DNA from: Elizabethkingia meningoseptica_A | Lineage (GTDB): Bacteria; Bacteroidota; Bacteroidia; Flavobacteriales; Weeksellaceae | Direction of reading: 5' to 3' | DNA length: 64,000 bases | Assembly: GCF_045762675.1 (NCBI RefSeq) | Contig: NZ_JBJDLK010000002.1 | Location: 372,001-436,000 of the forward strand | Part shown: piece after piece, positions 17,801 through 26,737 of the stretch | Position numbering within the stretch: the first letter of the stretch is position 1 | Layout of the letters: each line of letters begins with the position of its first letter | Made by a program: the position numbers and the translations under genes | The notes under the pieces: generated by a model | What the model saw: the letters and a program-made list of their open reading frames with translations, nothing else | Database searches by the model: none | What the model was told of the DNA's origin: nothing

Positions 17801-19475
17801 CTCTTTTTAATTTATAGGATTCAAATTTGTTCAGGAATTCATCATAAGCGATAAATGCATCCGGATACATCTGAAAAGCCTGTTTAATTTCTTCTCCGCT
17901 TTTCAGGTAGAACTGATCACTATTAAGTCCTTTTCTCTTCCCGAAACCTTTTCCTACGGGTGTTGTAAGTTTTTCACCATCTTTAATACAGGAAACAATA
18001 TCCTGAATCTTAGCATCAGATTTCCGCGTATAATACGTTTCATTCTGTGCCAGTATTTTAACATTATATTTATCCGCAAACTTTAATAAAATATCATTTA
18101 CATATTCCTCCTCATCCATCTGGTGATTCTGAATCTGCACATAGAAATCATCTCCGAACTCATTCAGCCACCACTGGAAGGCTTCCTCTCCCCTTTGTTC
18201 CCCAAGTTCAAGAATTGTGGATGGTATTTCACAGGACAAACCACCTGTCAGAGCGATCAGGTTCTCTTTATATTGGGAAATCAATGCTTTACTGACCCTT
18301 GGAACGCCTGCATAAAATCCTTCTTTAAAACCTATGGAAGAAAGTTTTGCAAGATTTTTATAGCCTTCAAAGTTCTTCGCCAGTAATACGACCTGAGTTC
18401 TCCTGTCCGGGTCATCTTTGGTAAATTGTCTTTGCTGATAGCGCTCAGAAATATAAAGTTCCAGACCCAGAATTGGCGTAAGGAATTTAGCACTGTTTAT
18501 TTCATCATAATTAGCCGGCTTTTCCTCTGCTTCTTCAGCCTCCTGTTTCTTTTGTTTTAGCCCGCCATTATATTTCTCTACCTCATCTATAAATTTGAAA
18601 GCACCCATCATGTTTCCCAGATCAACCAGACCCACTGCCGGGAAATTATTTTTTTCGGCAATACCTACAATATCGCCAAGACTTGATGTTGCCTGTAAAG
18701 TAGAATAGATACTATGGCTGTAAAAATGGAAAAAGTTTCCGATATCAATATCGTCGGTATCTCCAAAGTCAACAGTTTTCTTACGTTTTTTAGAGTCAGC
18801 AACCTGACGACGGATTACAATATCAAAAGGTTTGAAGACCGTAGGATTGTGATCCTTGAAAGCCTTCATCATTACCTCATCAAAGAAGATTCTATCCAAC
18901 GGATAAACCTCCAGCCTCATCATTTCAAAGAATGCCTGAGCCGTAGCATTAACGTCGGCAGCAGCATTATGCGCTTCATCAAATTTATGCCCGAAAAGTT
19001 TCTCAGATAATTCCTCAAGTTTCGGAGATTTAAATCTGCCTCCTCTTCCTCCCGGAAGCTGACAAACATTCGTACCGAATTCCATTGTATCTACAATCGG
19101 TAGGTCTTTCAGCGTATCCGGAATGTTTTTTCTTAAAAACTCAGATCCTACGATACTGTAATCGAAGCTTACATTGTGCCCCGCTACAACCTTTGCTTTT
19201 TTCAGCACCTCATTAAATTCATTCAGTACCTCCGCCAGGTCACGTCCTTCACGCATTGCCATATCGGTAGAAATTCCGTGAATACGATAAGCATTAAACG
19301 GAATATCATAACCCTCAGGCTTGATAATATAATCCTGATTTTCTATAAGATTACCTTGCTCATCATGCAACTGCCAGGCAATCTGGACCATACGCGGCCA
19401 GTTATCAAAATCAGTTAAAGGAGCATTGAAATTTCGGGGTAAACCGGTTGTTTCCGTATCAAAAATCAAGAACAT
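14814..19475 (-). CDS. dnaE: DNA polymerase III alpha subunit with fused N-terminal 3'-5' exonuclease
   Basis: 1553 residues. Residues 1-180 are a DnaQ-like exonuclease: FDTETTG (D6, E8), AGHNVSFDYS (H100, D105) and HNAAADVNA (H169, D174). A PHP domain follows from about 245, then the polymerase core with GPGRGSAAGSAVAY and the catalytic aspartates in MPDIDIDFDDEGRD, the helix-hairpin-helix region, and a C-terminal OB domain (VSGLITEYVIRDGYESG). The PHP metal site looks degraded: HFYSH (250-254) replaces HxHxH and VDLGNMMGA replaces DHGN. Proofreading is therefore probably done by the fused exonuclease. Single gene with own terminator. Confidence 0.95.
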   Translation of the reverse strand: MFLIFDTETTGLPRNFNAPLTDFDNWPRMVQIAWQLHDEQGNLIENQDYIIKPEGYDIPFNAYRIHGISTDMAMREGRDLAEVLNEFNEVLKKAKVVAGHNVSFDYSIVGSEFLRKNIPDTLKDLPIVDTMEFGTNVCQLPGGRGGRFKSPKLEELSEKLFGHKFDEAHNAAADVNATAQAFFEMMRLEVYPLDRIFFDEVMMKAFKDHNPTVFKPFDIVIRRQVADSKKRKKTVDFGDTDDIDIGNFFHFYSHSIYSTLQATSSLGDIVGIAEKNNFPAVGLVDLGNMMGAFKFIDEVEKYNGGLKQKKQEAEEAEEKPANYDEINSAKFLTPILGLELYISERYQQRQFTKDDPDRRTQVVLLAKNFEGYKNLAKLSSIGFKEGFYAGVPRVSKALISQYKENLIALTGGLSCEIPSTILELGEQRGEEAFQWWLNEFGDDFYVQIQNHQMDEEEYVNDILLKFADKYNVKILAQNETYYTRKSDAKIQDIVSCIKDGEKLTTPVGKGFGKRKGLNSDQFYLKSGEEIKQAFQMYPDAFIAYDEFLNKFESYKLKRDVLLPKFDIPEEFQDAEDLNDGGKRGEMNFLTYLTYEGARKKYEEITDDIKERLDFELDIIAKTGYPGYFLIVQDFCNEAKKMGVSVGPGRGSAAGSAVAYCIGITNVDPIKYDLLFERFLNPERISMPDIDIDFDDEGRDRIIKWVIDKYGQNQVAQIITYSVLGGKSAIKDAGRVLDVSIPETNNIAKLIPNTPGMNIAKVMKSDLKKFKPEDLPLVDEIKGILNNPDDGRFNVLDSAYKMEGCIRNTGIHACGVIITPEDISNLVPVTIAAKDADILVSQFDNSVAESAGLLKMDFLGLRTLTIIKDAVKLIKNRHGIEIIPDDIPLDDAKTYQLFKEGRTIGIFQYESVGMQKYMRELKPTVFADLIAMNALYRPGPIKYIPNFINRKHGLEEIIYDLPETEEYLQETYGITVYQEQVMLLSQKLANFTKGEADTLRKAMGKKQKAVLDKMFPKFIEGGKKNNLDEEKLHKIWKDWEAFAEYAFNKSHSTCYAYIAYHTAYLKANYPAEYMASVMSNNINNTKQITLFMEDCQAMGVDVLGPSVNESEYEFAVNEKGQIRFGLGAIKGIGEGPSEAICKEREKGGRFADIYSFFERIPSSQLNKRVVESLVFAGAFDELDSYHRAQYFDVDTAGRTNIERLLRYSNSFQDSKNSVENSLFADFADEVQIERPKINPAPEWQNMHKLNREKEAIGFYLSAHPLDEFYYQYKFIQGALSKKAVVSKKLDEDLEKVPETEKADEQDDKDEVSTDIDFPADMLEVDGDEIIEEVVKKVDPRGKFNFLNLDEVDPYKDFILQRDFSNLTPVEISKLKEKKFRNKGNDNSKEYMVSGLITEYVIRDGYESGTKIAFITLEDYTGSYSFRLNDKDYMRLREKLGEHRFVIFKIKFAPSKDFDRLYVNVTEVIDLKEAFDRYANQLSLVVPFNEVDENDIEFFRRTFAHNKGVHKLSFYLKDPVENHFVELNAMQTSVDISAETIKLLHEYKKYELFLN

Positions 19476-19666
19476 AATCCATCAGAAATTTGAGTAAAAT
19501 TACAAAAAAAGAGAACGTAAAAAAAGTTTCCGGTTCAATTGATTTTCTGTACAACATTGTATTTCAACATAAGCATTTTTCATATCAAAACGTATAAAAT
19601 ACGGCTTAAACAAAAATTAACAAGTTGATTTACAAAAATTTAAGTACATTAATCCTTCAAAAATAT

Positions 19667-19704
19667 TTTACCTAACGGTCGTTAAGTAAATTTGGTTATA
19701 TTTG
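19667..19704 (+). promoter_or_regulatory. promoter and TetR-like palindrome of E1 gene
   Basis: -7 element TATATTTG at 19697-19704 puts the transcript start at about 19711, the A of the ATG, so the mRNA would be leaderless. Just upstream, TTTACCTAACG-GT-CGTTAAGTAAA (19667-19690; 11-bp arms, one mismatch) covers the -33 region. The TAACGNNCGTTA form resembles operators of TetR-type regulators of acyl-CoA metabolism (inference). Confidence 0.5.
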
Positions 19705-19710
19705 TCAGAT

Positions 19711-21783
19711 ATGGAAGTTGACTTTAAAAAACATCTCGATAAAAAAATATTACTACAGGCTTTTGAAGACATGATGAAAGCCAGAGCCATGGCCAATTTG
19801 TATGATGAAAAAAAGCAAATCTGCAAGTATGTACACAGTACATCCCGCGGACATGAAGCCATTCAGCTGGCCACTGCTTACCATTTACAAAAACATGACT
19901 GGGTAAGTCCGTATTACCGGGATGAAAGTATGCTTCTTGGAATGGGTTATACTCCATATCAGCTCATGCTTCAGCTTCTTGCTAAAGCAGATGATCCTTT
20001 TTCAGGAGGGCGCTCTTATTACAGCCATCCTTCCAATCTGGACGCTGATTATCCGAAAATGATTCACCAAAGCAGTGCTACAGGCATGCAGGCCGTTCCT
20101 ACAACAGGAATAGCACAGGGAATACAGTATATAGAACACTTTAAGTTAAAATCTTATCCTACACCTCCTGTGGTTTTGTGCAGTTTTGGTGACAATAGTA
20201 TTACAGAGGGGGAAGTAAGTGAAGCTTTTCAGTTTGCAGCACTTCATCAGCTTCCCGTAATTTTTCTGGTACAGGATAATAACTGGGGAATTTCAGTAAC
20301 TGCTGAAGAGGCCCGCTCGCAGGATGCTTATGATTTTATTGCCGGATTTAAGGGTATTGAAAGGATGCGTATTGACGGTACCAGCTTTACCGAATCTTAT
20401 ACGGCAATGAAAAGTGCATTCGATTATGTAAGAACAGAAAGAAAACCTATTCTGGTATGTGCCAAGACAGTTCTTATAGGACACCATACATCCGGGGTGA
20501 GAAAAGAAATGTACCGTCCTCAGGATGATTTACTAAGACATGAAGCCCATGATCCCGGTAAAAAACTATGGCAGTATCTTCTTGAACTTGGTATTAGCGA
20601 AGAACAACTTATCAATATTGAAAGAAGTACTGAAATCACAGTGCGTGAAGATTTTGAAAAAGCATTAGCCGCTGAAGATCCAAAACCGGAAGACGCTGTA
20701 AAACATATATTTGCGCCGACACCGGTTACGGAAGAAAAAGGAGAAAGGGAACCGAAAAACGGACAAAAAATAGTAATGGTGGACGCTTCCATTCATGCCA
20801 TTGAAGAATTGATGCGCAAACATCCGGAAGCTTTACTCTACGGACAGGATGTAGGCGGACGGATAGGAGGTGTTTTCCGTGAAGCCGTTACACTGGAAGC
20901 CAAGTTTGGTTCCAAAAGAGTTTTCAACACAGCAATACAGGAGGCTTACATTATAGGTTCTACCATAGGCATGAGCGCTGTTGGCCTGAAACCAATTGTA
21001 GAAGTTCAGTTTGCCGATTATATTTATCCGGGGATTAACCAACTGATTACAGAAATTTCCAAATCCTGCTATTTAAGCAACGGAAAATTTCCTGTAGATA
21101 ATATCATACGGGTTCCTATTGGCGCTTATGGTGGTGGCGGTCCTTATCACAGCGGAAGTGTTGAAAGTATTCTGGCTAACATCAAAGGAATTAAAATAGC
21201 CTACCCGAGTAATGCTGCTGATTTTAAAGGATTATTTAAAGCTGCTTTCTACGATCCGAATCCGGTAATTATGTTAGAACACAAAGGACTCTACTGGTCT
21301 AAAGTTCCGGGTACTGATGAAGCAAAAACCATAGAACCAGCAGAGGATTATATCCTTCCTTTCGGAAAGGCAACAAGTATTCTGAAGGCTTCTGAAGAAA
21401 GTGTAAACAAAGGAAAATCTATTTGTATCATTACCTACGGAATGGGTATTTACTGGGCAAAAGAAGCTGCAAAAAGCTTTGATGGCCAAATAGAAATTGT
21501 TGATCTTAGAACAATTATTCCTCTGGATGAAGATTACGTCTATGAAGTAGTAAAAAAACACGGAAAATGTATTGTGCTTACCGAAGAGCAAATCCAAAAT
21601 TCATTTGCGGAAGCTTTAAGTGCGAGAATTTCCAAAGAATGTTTTAAATATCTGGATGCACCGGTTACTCCTCTGGGAGCAGCAAATATCCCGGCAATCC
21701 CTATTAATATTGATTTTGAAAAAGAAATACTTCCTACACCCGAAAAACTCAAAGAATCTATCGAAAGTTTATTAAAATGGTAA
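19711..21783 (+). CDS. 2-oxoacid dehydrogenase E1, fused alpha-beta subunits
   Basis: 690 residues. Residues 1-325 are E1-alpha: RGHEAIQLA, WVSPYYRDE, and the thiamine diphosphate motif GDNSITEGEVSEAFQFAALH ending in QDNNWGIS. Residues about 350-690 are E1-beta: LYGQDVGGRIGGVFREAV, NTAIQEAYIIGSTIGMSAVG, VGAYGGGG-like PIGAYGGGGPYH and a transketolase C-terminal domain. Fused E1 of the branched-chain 2-oxoacid or pyruvate type is common in Bacteroidota; branched-chain specificity is the more likely but unproven. E2/E3 genes are not adjacent. An in-frame TTG at 19702 falls in the promoter and is rejected. Confidence 0.9.
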   Translation: MEVDFKKHLDKKILLQAFEDMMKARAMANLYDEKKQICKYVHSTSRGHEAIQLATAYHLQKHDWVSPYYRDESMLLGMGYTPYQLMLQLLAKADDPFSGGRSYYSHPSNLDADYPKMIHQSSATGMQAVPTTGIAQGIQYIEHFKLKSYPTPPVVLCSFGDNSITEGEVSEAFQFAALHQLPVIFLVQDNNWGISVTAEEARSQDAYDFIAGFKGIERMRIDGTSFTESYTAMKSAFDYVRTERKPILVCAKTVLIGHHTSGVRKEMYRPQDDLLRHEAHDPGKKLWQYLLELGISEEQLINIERSTEITVREDFEKALAAEDPKPEDAVKHIFAPTPVTEEKGEREPKNGQKIVMVDASIHAIEELMRKHPEALLYGQDVGGRIGGVFREAVTLEAKFGSKRVFNTAIQEAYIIGSTIGMSAVGLKPIVEVQFADYIYPGINQLITEISKSCYLSNGKFPVDNIIRVPIGAYGGGGPYHSGSVESILANIKGIKIAYPSNAADFKGLFKAAFYDPNPVIMLEHKGLYWSKVPGTDEAKTIEPAEDYILPFGKATSILKASEESVNKGKSICIITYGMGIYWAKEAAKSFDGQIEIVDLRTIIPLDEDYVYEVVKKHGKCIVLTEEQIQNSFAEALSARISKECFKYLDAPVTPLGAANIPAIPINIDFEKEILPTPEKLKESIESLLKW

Positions 21784-21910
21784 ATTCATAAGTTTTGGAA
21801 TCATAATTATGAATTTAATAAGCTAAAAATTAAACACCGAATTTTTGCTTAATCGTTGATTTATTGAGTATTTACTAAAAAGGAACAGCCGTAAATCAAA
21901 TTTAGTTTCA

Positions 21911-21918
21911 TAAATTTG
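21911..21918 (+). promoter_or_regulatory. -7 element abutting start codon (leaderless candidate)
   Basis: TAAATTTG ends 5 nt before ATG 21923. With G at -7 transcription would begin about 21925, within the start codon. Confidence 0.45.
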
Positions 21919-21922
21919 GCCC

Positions 21923-24142
21923 ATGAAAAAACTGTTGCTACTGGTTATTCCTGCACTTTTCTCTGCCCAGAGTAAAAGCCCTCTTCCGAATCAGGATACC
22001 GGTACAACATATAAAAATATTAAGGAGGTTGTTTTAAGCAATAAAAACGACCCCAGGGCACTGGCTCTTTTAGCTAAAGTAAATAAGCACTTCAAAGAAA
22101 ACAGTCCTAAAAGTCAGGAGTCTTACCGTTTTAAAGCCTACAGTAAATTCTCTGTAGATTTTGACAAAGATTCACTGGCTGACTATCGAGCTTATGTAAA
22201 TTTCAGAAATGACTCTTTAGCGAAGCTGGGTGACAATCCTAAATTTTCCAAAAGAAAAAAAAGAGATTCTATTGACGATATCAGCTATAAAAACGTTTTG
22301 ATGGACAGCAAAATGTTTTTATGGGAACGTGCACTGGAATACAAATACAATCAAAAAGATGGTGAACATATCGACATTCTGGATAATAAAGTATCCGGAT
22401 TAAAACGTCCTATTTACGACGCCATTGCTTTGCGATCCAATATTGGTCAGATTCCGGATGAAGTTCAAAAGGAAAACTGGGCTTTATACCGTTATTTTCT
22501 GGCCGAATCTATCATGCTTAACGGAAGGGAAACCTATGTAATCGGTTTTAGAAAAACCGGTACCACACCGACTAAAAGAAGACTATACAGCGGATATATA
22601 TATATTGACAAGGAAAATTATGCTATTGCCAAAATAGAAGATCTTGGCATTGATAAAACCGACATGGAGCATATTTCTGAATGGAAACCTATCAGCAAAA
22701 GCTGGTTTCTGGAAAAAGAGTACATGAAGGTAAGAATTGGCAGTATCACTTTCAAGAATAATAAAAAGAAAAAAAGATTCAGCAGTTATTTTTATATTGA
22801 TAATCATTATTTCGATTTCAAAGTGCCCGCAACCAATCTTACACCTGAAGATTTTAAAGGATATACCTATACTGTAAAAAACATTACAGGTTCTGAACTT
22901 CCTTTATACCGCGGAGATAACTTTACCCAGCGCGATAAAAACACGTATTACAAAATCGACAGCCTTTTTAAAGAAAAGAAAGTTGAATCCAAACTTAACT
23001 TTCTGGCAGGTATTACAAGAGGAGATTTCCGTTTCGGAATGATTGACTTCCCTATCGATAAATTTTTCGATATCAACCGGTATGAAAATACAAGGTTTGG
23101 ATTAGGAATGAAGCTGAATGAGAATTTCAACCCTTACATTTCACCAGATGCTTATGTGGCTTATGGTTTAGGTGACGGAAAGTGGAAATACCGTGTGGGC
23201 GTAGATGTAAGAAAAACATTAAAAAGAGACGAAGTATTCCGTATTGATTATACAGACGATGTAGGGGCTTCAGGACGATTTAAGCAAAACCTCTGGGTTG
23301 GTAAAATGAAGATTATGAACACCGGAGCCGGAATACAAACGCTGAATTATTACCGTTACAGGGGATTCAAGTTATCTTACCTGAACAGTCCTACGAATGC
23401 TTTTATGTATAAAATTGAAGCCTCAAAGTACAAAGAAGAAGCTCTTTTCGATTATGCATATAAGGGAGAAGATAAAGTATTCGACAACCTTTCTACTGTT
23501 GTAACCCTTAAATATTCTCCTAACAGTAAGTATATCATGACGCCTAACGGAAAGGATATGGTAGATCAGGGTTACCCCGAATTTTACTTCAACTGGGAAA
23601 AGGGGTGGACTGATTTTCAATATAATCGTTTCGATATATTAGGGTTATATCAGACAGAAAGTATATTAGGTCACACAGGATTTAGATTGTACGGAGGTTA
23701 TGTAGCAGGAAGTTTCCCGTTCTGGAAAACTTTTGAAGGCGGCGGCCTGGCACCTGAAGGTAAAAAGACTTTCATGAGCCGTATTAACCTTACGACATAT
23801 TTAGGTTTTGCTACGATGCCGAGTGGAAAATATTATCAGGATAAGTTTGGCGCGTTCTACATCAGCCATCGTATTCCTTGGCATTTTAAAAGCTTCGGAC
23901 AAAATACTTCCAGCTTTGATTTAGTATACAAAGGAATTATCGGGGATTTTAAAAACCCGGAATTTCACCAGATCAAATTTGAAACATTAAACAAGCTTTA
24001 TCAGGAAGTAGGTGTAGAGTGGAATAATTTCCTGAGCACCCAGTTTAACCTTGGCTTTTTCTATCGTGTGGGACCTTATCAAACCAGTAACTTCACAGAT
24101 AACTTTGCCATACAGTTAAAGTTAAAAGTTCTCGGATTCTAA
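21923..24142 (+). CDS. DUF5686-family outer membrane protein
   Basis: 739 residues. Signal peptide MKKLLLLVIPALFSAQ. N-terminal half has the DUF5686 pattern (YRFKAYSKFSVDFDKD, ESIMLNGRETYVIGFRKTG, YSGYIYIDKENYAIAKIE), the C-terminal half is a long beta-barrel (many alternating aromatic strands, ending in an aromatic LKVLGF). Many flavobacterial relatives carry an extra N-terminal carboxypeptidase-regulatory-like domain; here it is absent. Role unknown, possibly outer membrane assembly or transport. Confidence 0.8.
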   Translation: MKKLLLLVIPALFSAQSKSPLPNQDTGTTYKNIKEVVLSNKNDPRALALLAKVNKHFKENSPKSQESYRFKAYSKFSVDFDKDSLADYRAYVNFRNDSLAKLGDNPKFSKRKKRDSIDDISYKNVLMDSKMFLWERALEYKYNQKDGEHIDILDNKVSGLKRPIYDAIALRSNIGQIPDEVQKENWALYRYFLAESIMLNGRETYVIGFRKTGTTPTKRRLYSGYIYIDKENYAIAKIEDLGIDKTDMEHISEWKPISKSWFLEKEYMKVRIGSITFKNNKKKKRFSSYFYIDNHYFDFKVPATNLTPEDFKGYTYTVKNITGSELPLYRGDNFTQRDKNTYYKIDSLFKEKKVESKLNFLAGITRGDFRFGMIDFPIDKFFDINRYENTRFGLGMKLNENFNPYISPDAYVAYGLGDGKWKYRVGVDVRKTLKRDEVFRIDYTDDVGASGRFKQNLWVGKMKIMNTGAGIQTLNYYRYRGFKLSYLNSPTNAFMYKIEASKYKEEALFDYAYKGEDKVFDNLSTVVTLKYSPNSKYIMTPNGKDMVDQGYPEFYFNWEKGWTDFQYNRFDILGLYQTESILGHTGFRLYGGYVAGSFPFWKTFEGGGLAPEGKKTFMSRINLTTYLGFATMPSGKYYQDKFGAFYISHRIPWHFKSFGQNTSSFDLVYKGIIGDFKNPEFHQIKFETLNKLYQEVGVEWNNFLSTQFNLGFFYRVGPYQTSNFTDNFAIQLKLKVLGF

Positions 24143-24305
24143 AGTAATATAAATCCTGACGGATAACTGTATAAATCAGATTTTTTTCCCTTCATTTTAT
24201 TTAAAATAACGGTTAAGTCCTGAAAATAAGCCTTTCGGTAATGTTTTTTTCACAAGGCAAATAATTTGGTATTTCTTTACCGTATAAAATTATTTAAAGT
24301 AACCT

Positions 24306-25583
24306 ATGAGAATAAGATTTTTATTGTTTCTAACCGCTACCCTCTTGATCAATGCCCAGCAAAGATCAAACAAGATTTCAGACAACGGGCAGATCAATAT
24401 AGACACTGAAAAGATTTATAATAAACTGGTTAATATCAGAAGAGATTTACATGAATACCCTGAGCTGGCAGGTCATGAAATACGTACGCAGAAGATTATA
24501 GAAAAATATCTGCTCGATTTGGGGCTTACTGTTGAAACAGATGTCTATGGGCATGCTGTAACAGGAATTCTTAAAGGTGGAAAAGAAGGCCGCAAAATAG
24601 CGTGGAGATCGGATATGGATGCTTTGCCTTCTGACGGAGACGACAAGGTAAGTTTTAAATCCAGAAACAAAGGCATATGGCATGGCTGTGGCCATGATAT
24701 TCATATGGCAATAGGATTGGGAATCGCAGAAGTTCTTGCAAAAAACAAAAAGAATCTGAAGGGAACCGTTTACTTTATATTTCAGCCGGAAGAAGAAACC
24801 TTTAAGGGTGCGAAGAATATGATCGCCAATGGTTTGCTATCTAAAATAAATCCTGACGAAATTTATGGGTTACATATTACCGCTTTACCGGTTGGCCAGA
24901 TCATGGTAAAGCCTGAAGAAATGTATGCTTATCAGAAGAGAATAAAAATACAGTTTAAAAATACTGTACCCGAAGAACAGGTTAGGGAACTCTCCAAAAA
25001 AATTCATAGTTCTTTAACTAGGATAAAAGCTGACAGTAAACCCTGGGATCTCCAAAATATCCTCGACCCTAAAACAGGTTTAACGAACCCTGACACAATC
25101 TTTAAGGATTATCTGATTATGGATGAGAAGTTTGTTTCTTATCAAAAGAATGAAAGATTCTTTATGGAGGCCTATTTATATGAAATCAATGCTTCCCGAG
25201 TGGAACATATTCTTCCTGAAATCAAGCAGGTGATAGAGCATAGCGCTTATAAAGATCAGCTAATTTCAGCAACCTTCTCACAGGAGAACCCTACTGTTTT
25301 GAATGATAAAAAACTAACCGAAATGGCACTGAAAATACTTCAGAGCATCTATGGAAAAGACAACATCCTGAGAAGTTACGGACAAATTCCTTATTTTAAT
25401 GACGACTTCGCCTATTTTCAACAAAAAATTCCCGGTGTTTATTTCCTTCTTGGCGGTTCCAATATTAAAAAAGGAATTATGGCTATGAACCATACACCTG
25501 ACTTCGAAGTGGATGAAGAAAGTATCAAAGTGGGTGTCCGGAGTTTTTCATCTTTAATTATGGAAAGGTTAAAGCAAAAATAA
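24306..25583 (+). CDS. secreted M20-family amidohydrolase
   Basis: 425 residues with signal peptide (MRIRFLLFLTATLLINAQ). M20D pattern: RRDLHEYPELAGHE, WRSDMDALP, HGCGHDIHMAIGLG (metal Cys/His), and FQPEEETFKGAKNMI with the catalytic Glu, plus HTPDFEVDEES at the C-terminus. Similar to IAA-amino acid or hippurate hydrolases. The mid-region is longer than usual. It should cleave N-acyl amino acids outside the cytoplasm; substrate unknown. Confidence 0.85.
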   Translation: MRIRFLLFLTATLLINAQQRSNKISDNGQINIDTEKIYNKLVNIRRDLHEYPELAGHEIRTQKIIEKYLLDLGLTVETDVYGHAVTGILKGGKEGRKIAWRSDMDALPSDGDDKVSFKSRNKGIWHGCGHDIHMAIGLGIAEVLAKNKKNLKGTVYFIFQPEEETFKGAKNMIANGLLSKINPDEIYGLHITALPVGQIMVKPEEMYAYQKRIKIQFKNTVPEEQVRELSKKIHSSLTRIKADSKPWDLQNILDPKTGLTNPDTIFKDYLIMDEKFVSYQKNERFFMEAYLYEINASRVEHILPEIKQVIEHSAYKDQLISATFSQENPTVLNDKKLTEMALKILQSIYGKDNILRSYGQIPYFNDDFAYFQQKIPGVYFLLGGSNIKKGIMAMNHTPDFEVDEESIKVGVRSFSSLIMERLKQK

Positions 25584-25643
25584 AAAAAACGTTGTATTGC
25601 AAATATTATTATATTTAATGAACCAAATAATAAAAAATATAAT

Positions 25644-25850
25644 ATGAAAAATTTAAAAAAATTATCCAGACTACAATTAAAAGTTATTTCTGGAGGAATG
25701 GTTTCTTGTGGAGCTAATTGCGCCGGAGGAGGTGGAGTTGCAGTAGACTCATGCACTTCCTGTATCAGCTATCCAAATGGTGCTGCATGTTATAATTCGC
25801 ATGATCACAGCATCCATGTAGAAAAATGTTTAGATCTTCCCATTGTGTAA
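25644..25850 (+). CDS. double-glycine-leader, Cys-rich small peptide (bacteriocin-like)
   Basis: 68 residues. MKNLKKLSRLQLKVISGG is a typical flavobacterial double-glycine leader (residues 1-18); the remaining 50 residues have six cysteines (VSC, ANC, DSC, TSC, AAC, EKC) and a GGGG run. Such proteins are called bacteriocin-like in Chryseobacterium and relatives, and export by a C39-type ABC transporter is the family expectation. No transporter, modifying enzyme or immunity gene is adjacent. Activity is unproven. Confidence 0.75.
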   Translation: MKNLKKLSRLQLKVISGGMVSCGANCAGGGGVAVDSCTSCISYPNGAACYNSHDHSIHVEKCLDLPIV

Positions 25851-25910
25851 TGTTTCAGGCTTTATTGATTAATTATCCATGATAATTTTGTTCAGAAAAA
25901 GAGTTAGTAT

Positions 25911-26714
25911 TTAAACTACTTTTGCTTTCCGGACAATTTTCACCATTAATGAGGGGAAGAATCTTTTAACATACACCCCTAATTTTTCTTTCCCTCCTAT
26001 TACAGTCTGGTATTTACCTTTTGCAACAGCCCGCAGCATCTTTTTAGCAAAAATAGGTACAGGAATTCCCTTTGCTGTGGCATCATCCATTATGTTTTGT
26101 GGTTTACCACTTCCTGTAACAGCATTTAAAGAAATATTGGTCTGTATAAATCCCGGGCAAATTATACTTACCCGTATTTTATCTTTATAAAGTTCTGCCC
26201 GTAAGGCTTCAAAAAAACCATGTAGTGCATGCTTTGCAGCTGCATATCCACTGCGCATAGGTGCTCCGAACAAACCCATTAAACTTGATACCACAACAAT
26301 CTGTCCGCCATTATTTTTAATCATGTAGGGTACAACAGCTTTTGTAAGTGCTACTGTACCAATAAAATCTACATCCATTAAATGCTTGTCTACTTCTATA
26401 TCTGTATCCATTGCCAGTGAACGTTGTGATAATCCGGCATTATTGATCAGAATGTCAATGTTCCCAAATGCAGCCACAGCTTTCACAGCAATAGCCGGCA
26501 TCTCTTTATAATCCTCAAGATCCATAGGAATTACGGCATAACGTGCTGTATCCATACCTGCCTTCTGTGCAATATCCTCTAACTGTTGCTCCCGCCGTGA
26601 TGATAAAATAATTCTGGCATTGGTTTTTGCTGCAAGTTCTGTAACCAAAGCTTCTCCAATTCCCGAAGAAGCTCCGGTAATCCAGATGACTTTATTATTG
26701 AAATAGGTATTCAT
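25911..26714 (-). CDS. short-chain dehydrogenase/reductase
   Basis: 267 residues, classical SDR: TGASSGIGEAL (residues 14-24), NNAGLSQ, VSSLMGLFGAP (catalytic Ser), YAAAKHALHGF (Tyr/Lys). A hydrophobic C-terminus (KRFFPSLMVKIVRKAKVV) resembles DHRS7-like enzymes. Gap of 23 nt from the upstream FAD-dependent dehydrogenase gene, so likely an operon acting on a common hydrophobic substrate (inference). Confidence 0.88.
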   Translation of the reverse strand: MNTYFNNKVIWITGASSGIGEALVTELAAKTNARIILSSRREQQLEDIAQKAGMDTARYAVIPMDLEDYKEMPAIAVKAVAAFGNIDILINNAGLSQRSLAMDTDIEVDKHLMDVDFIGTVALTKAVVPYMIKNNGGQIVVVSSLMGLFGAPMRSGYAAAKHALHGFFEALRAELYKDKIRVSIICPGFIQTNISLNAVTGSGKPQNIMDDATAKGIPVPIFAKKMLRAVAKGKYQTVIGGKEKLGVYVKRFFPSLMVKIVRKAKVV

Positions 26715-26737
26715 AATCTTTTTATTTTGCTATTAAA

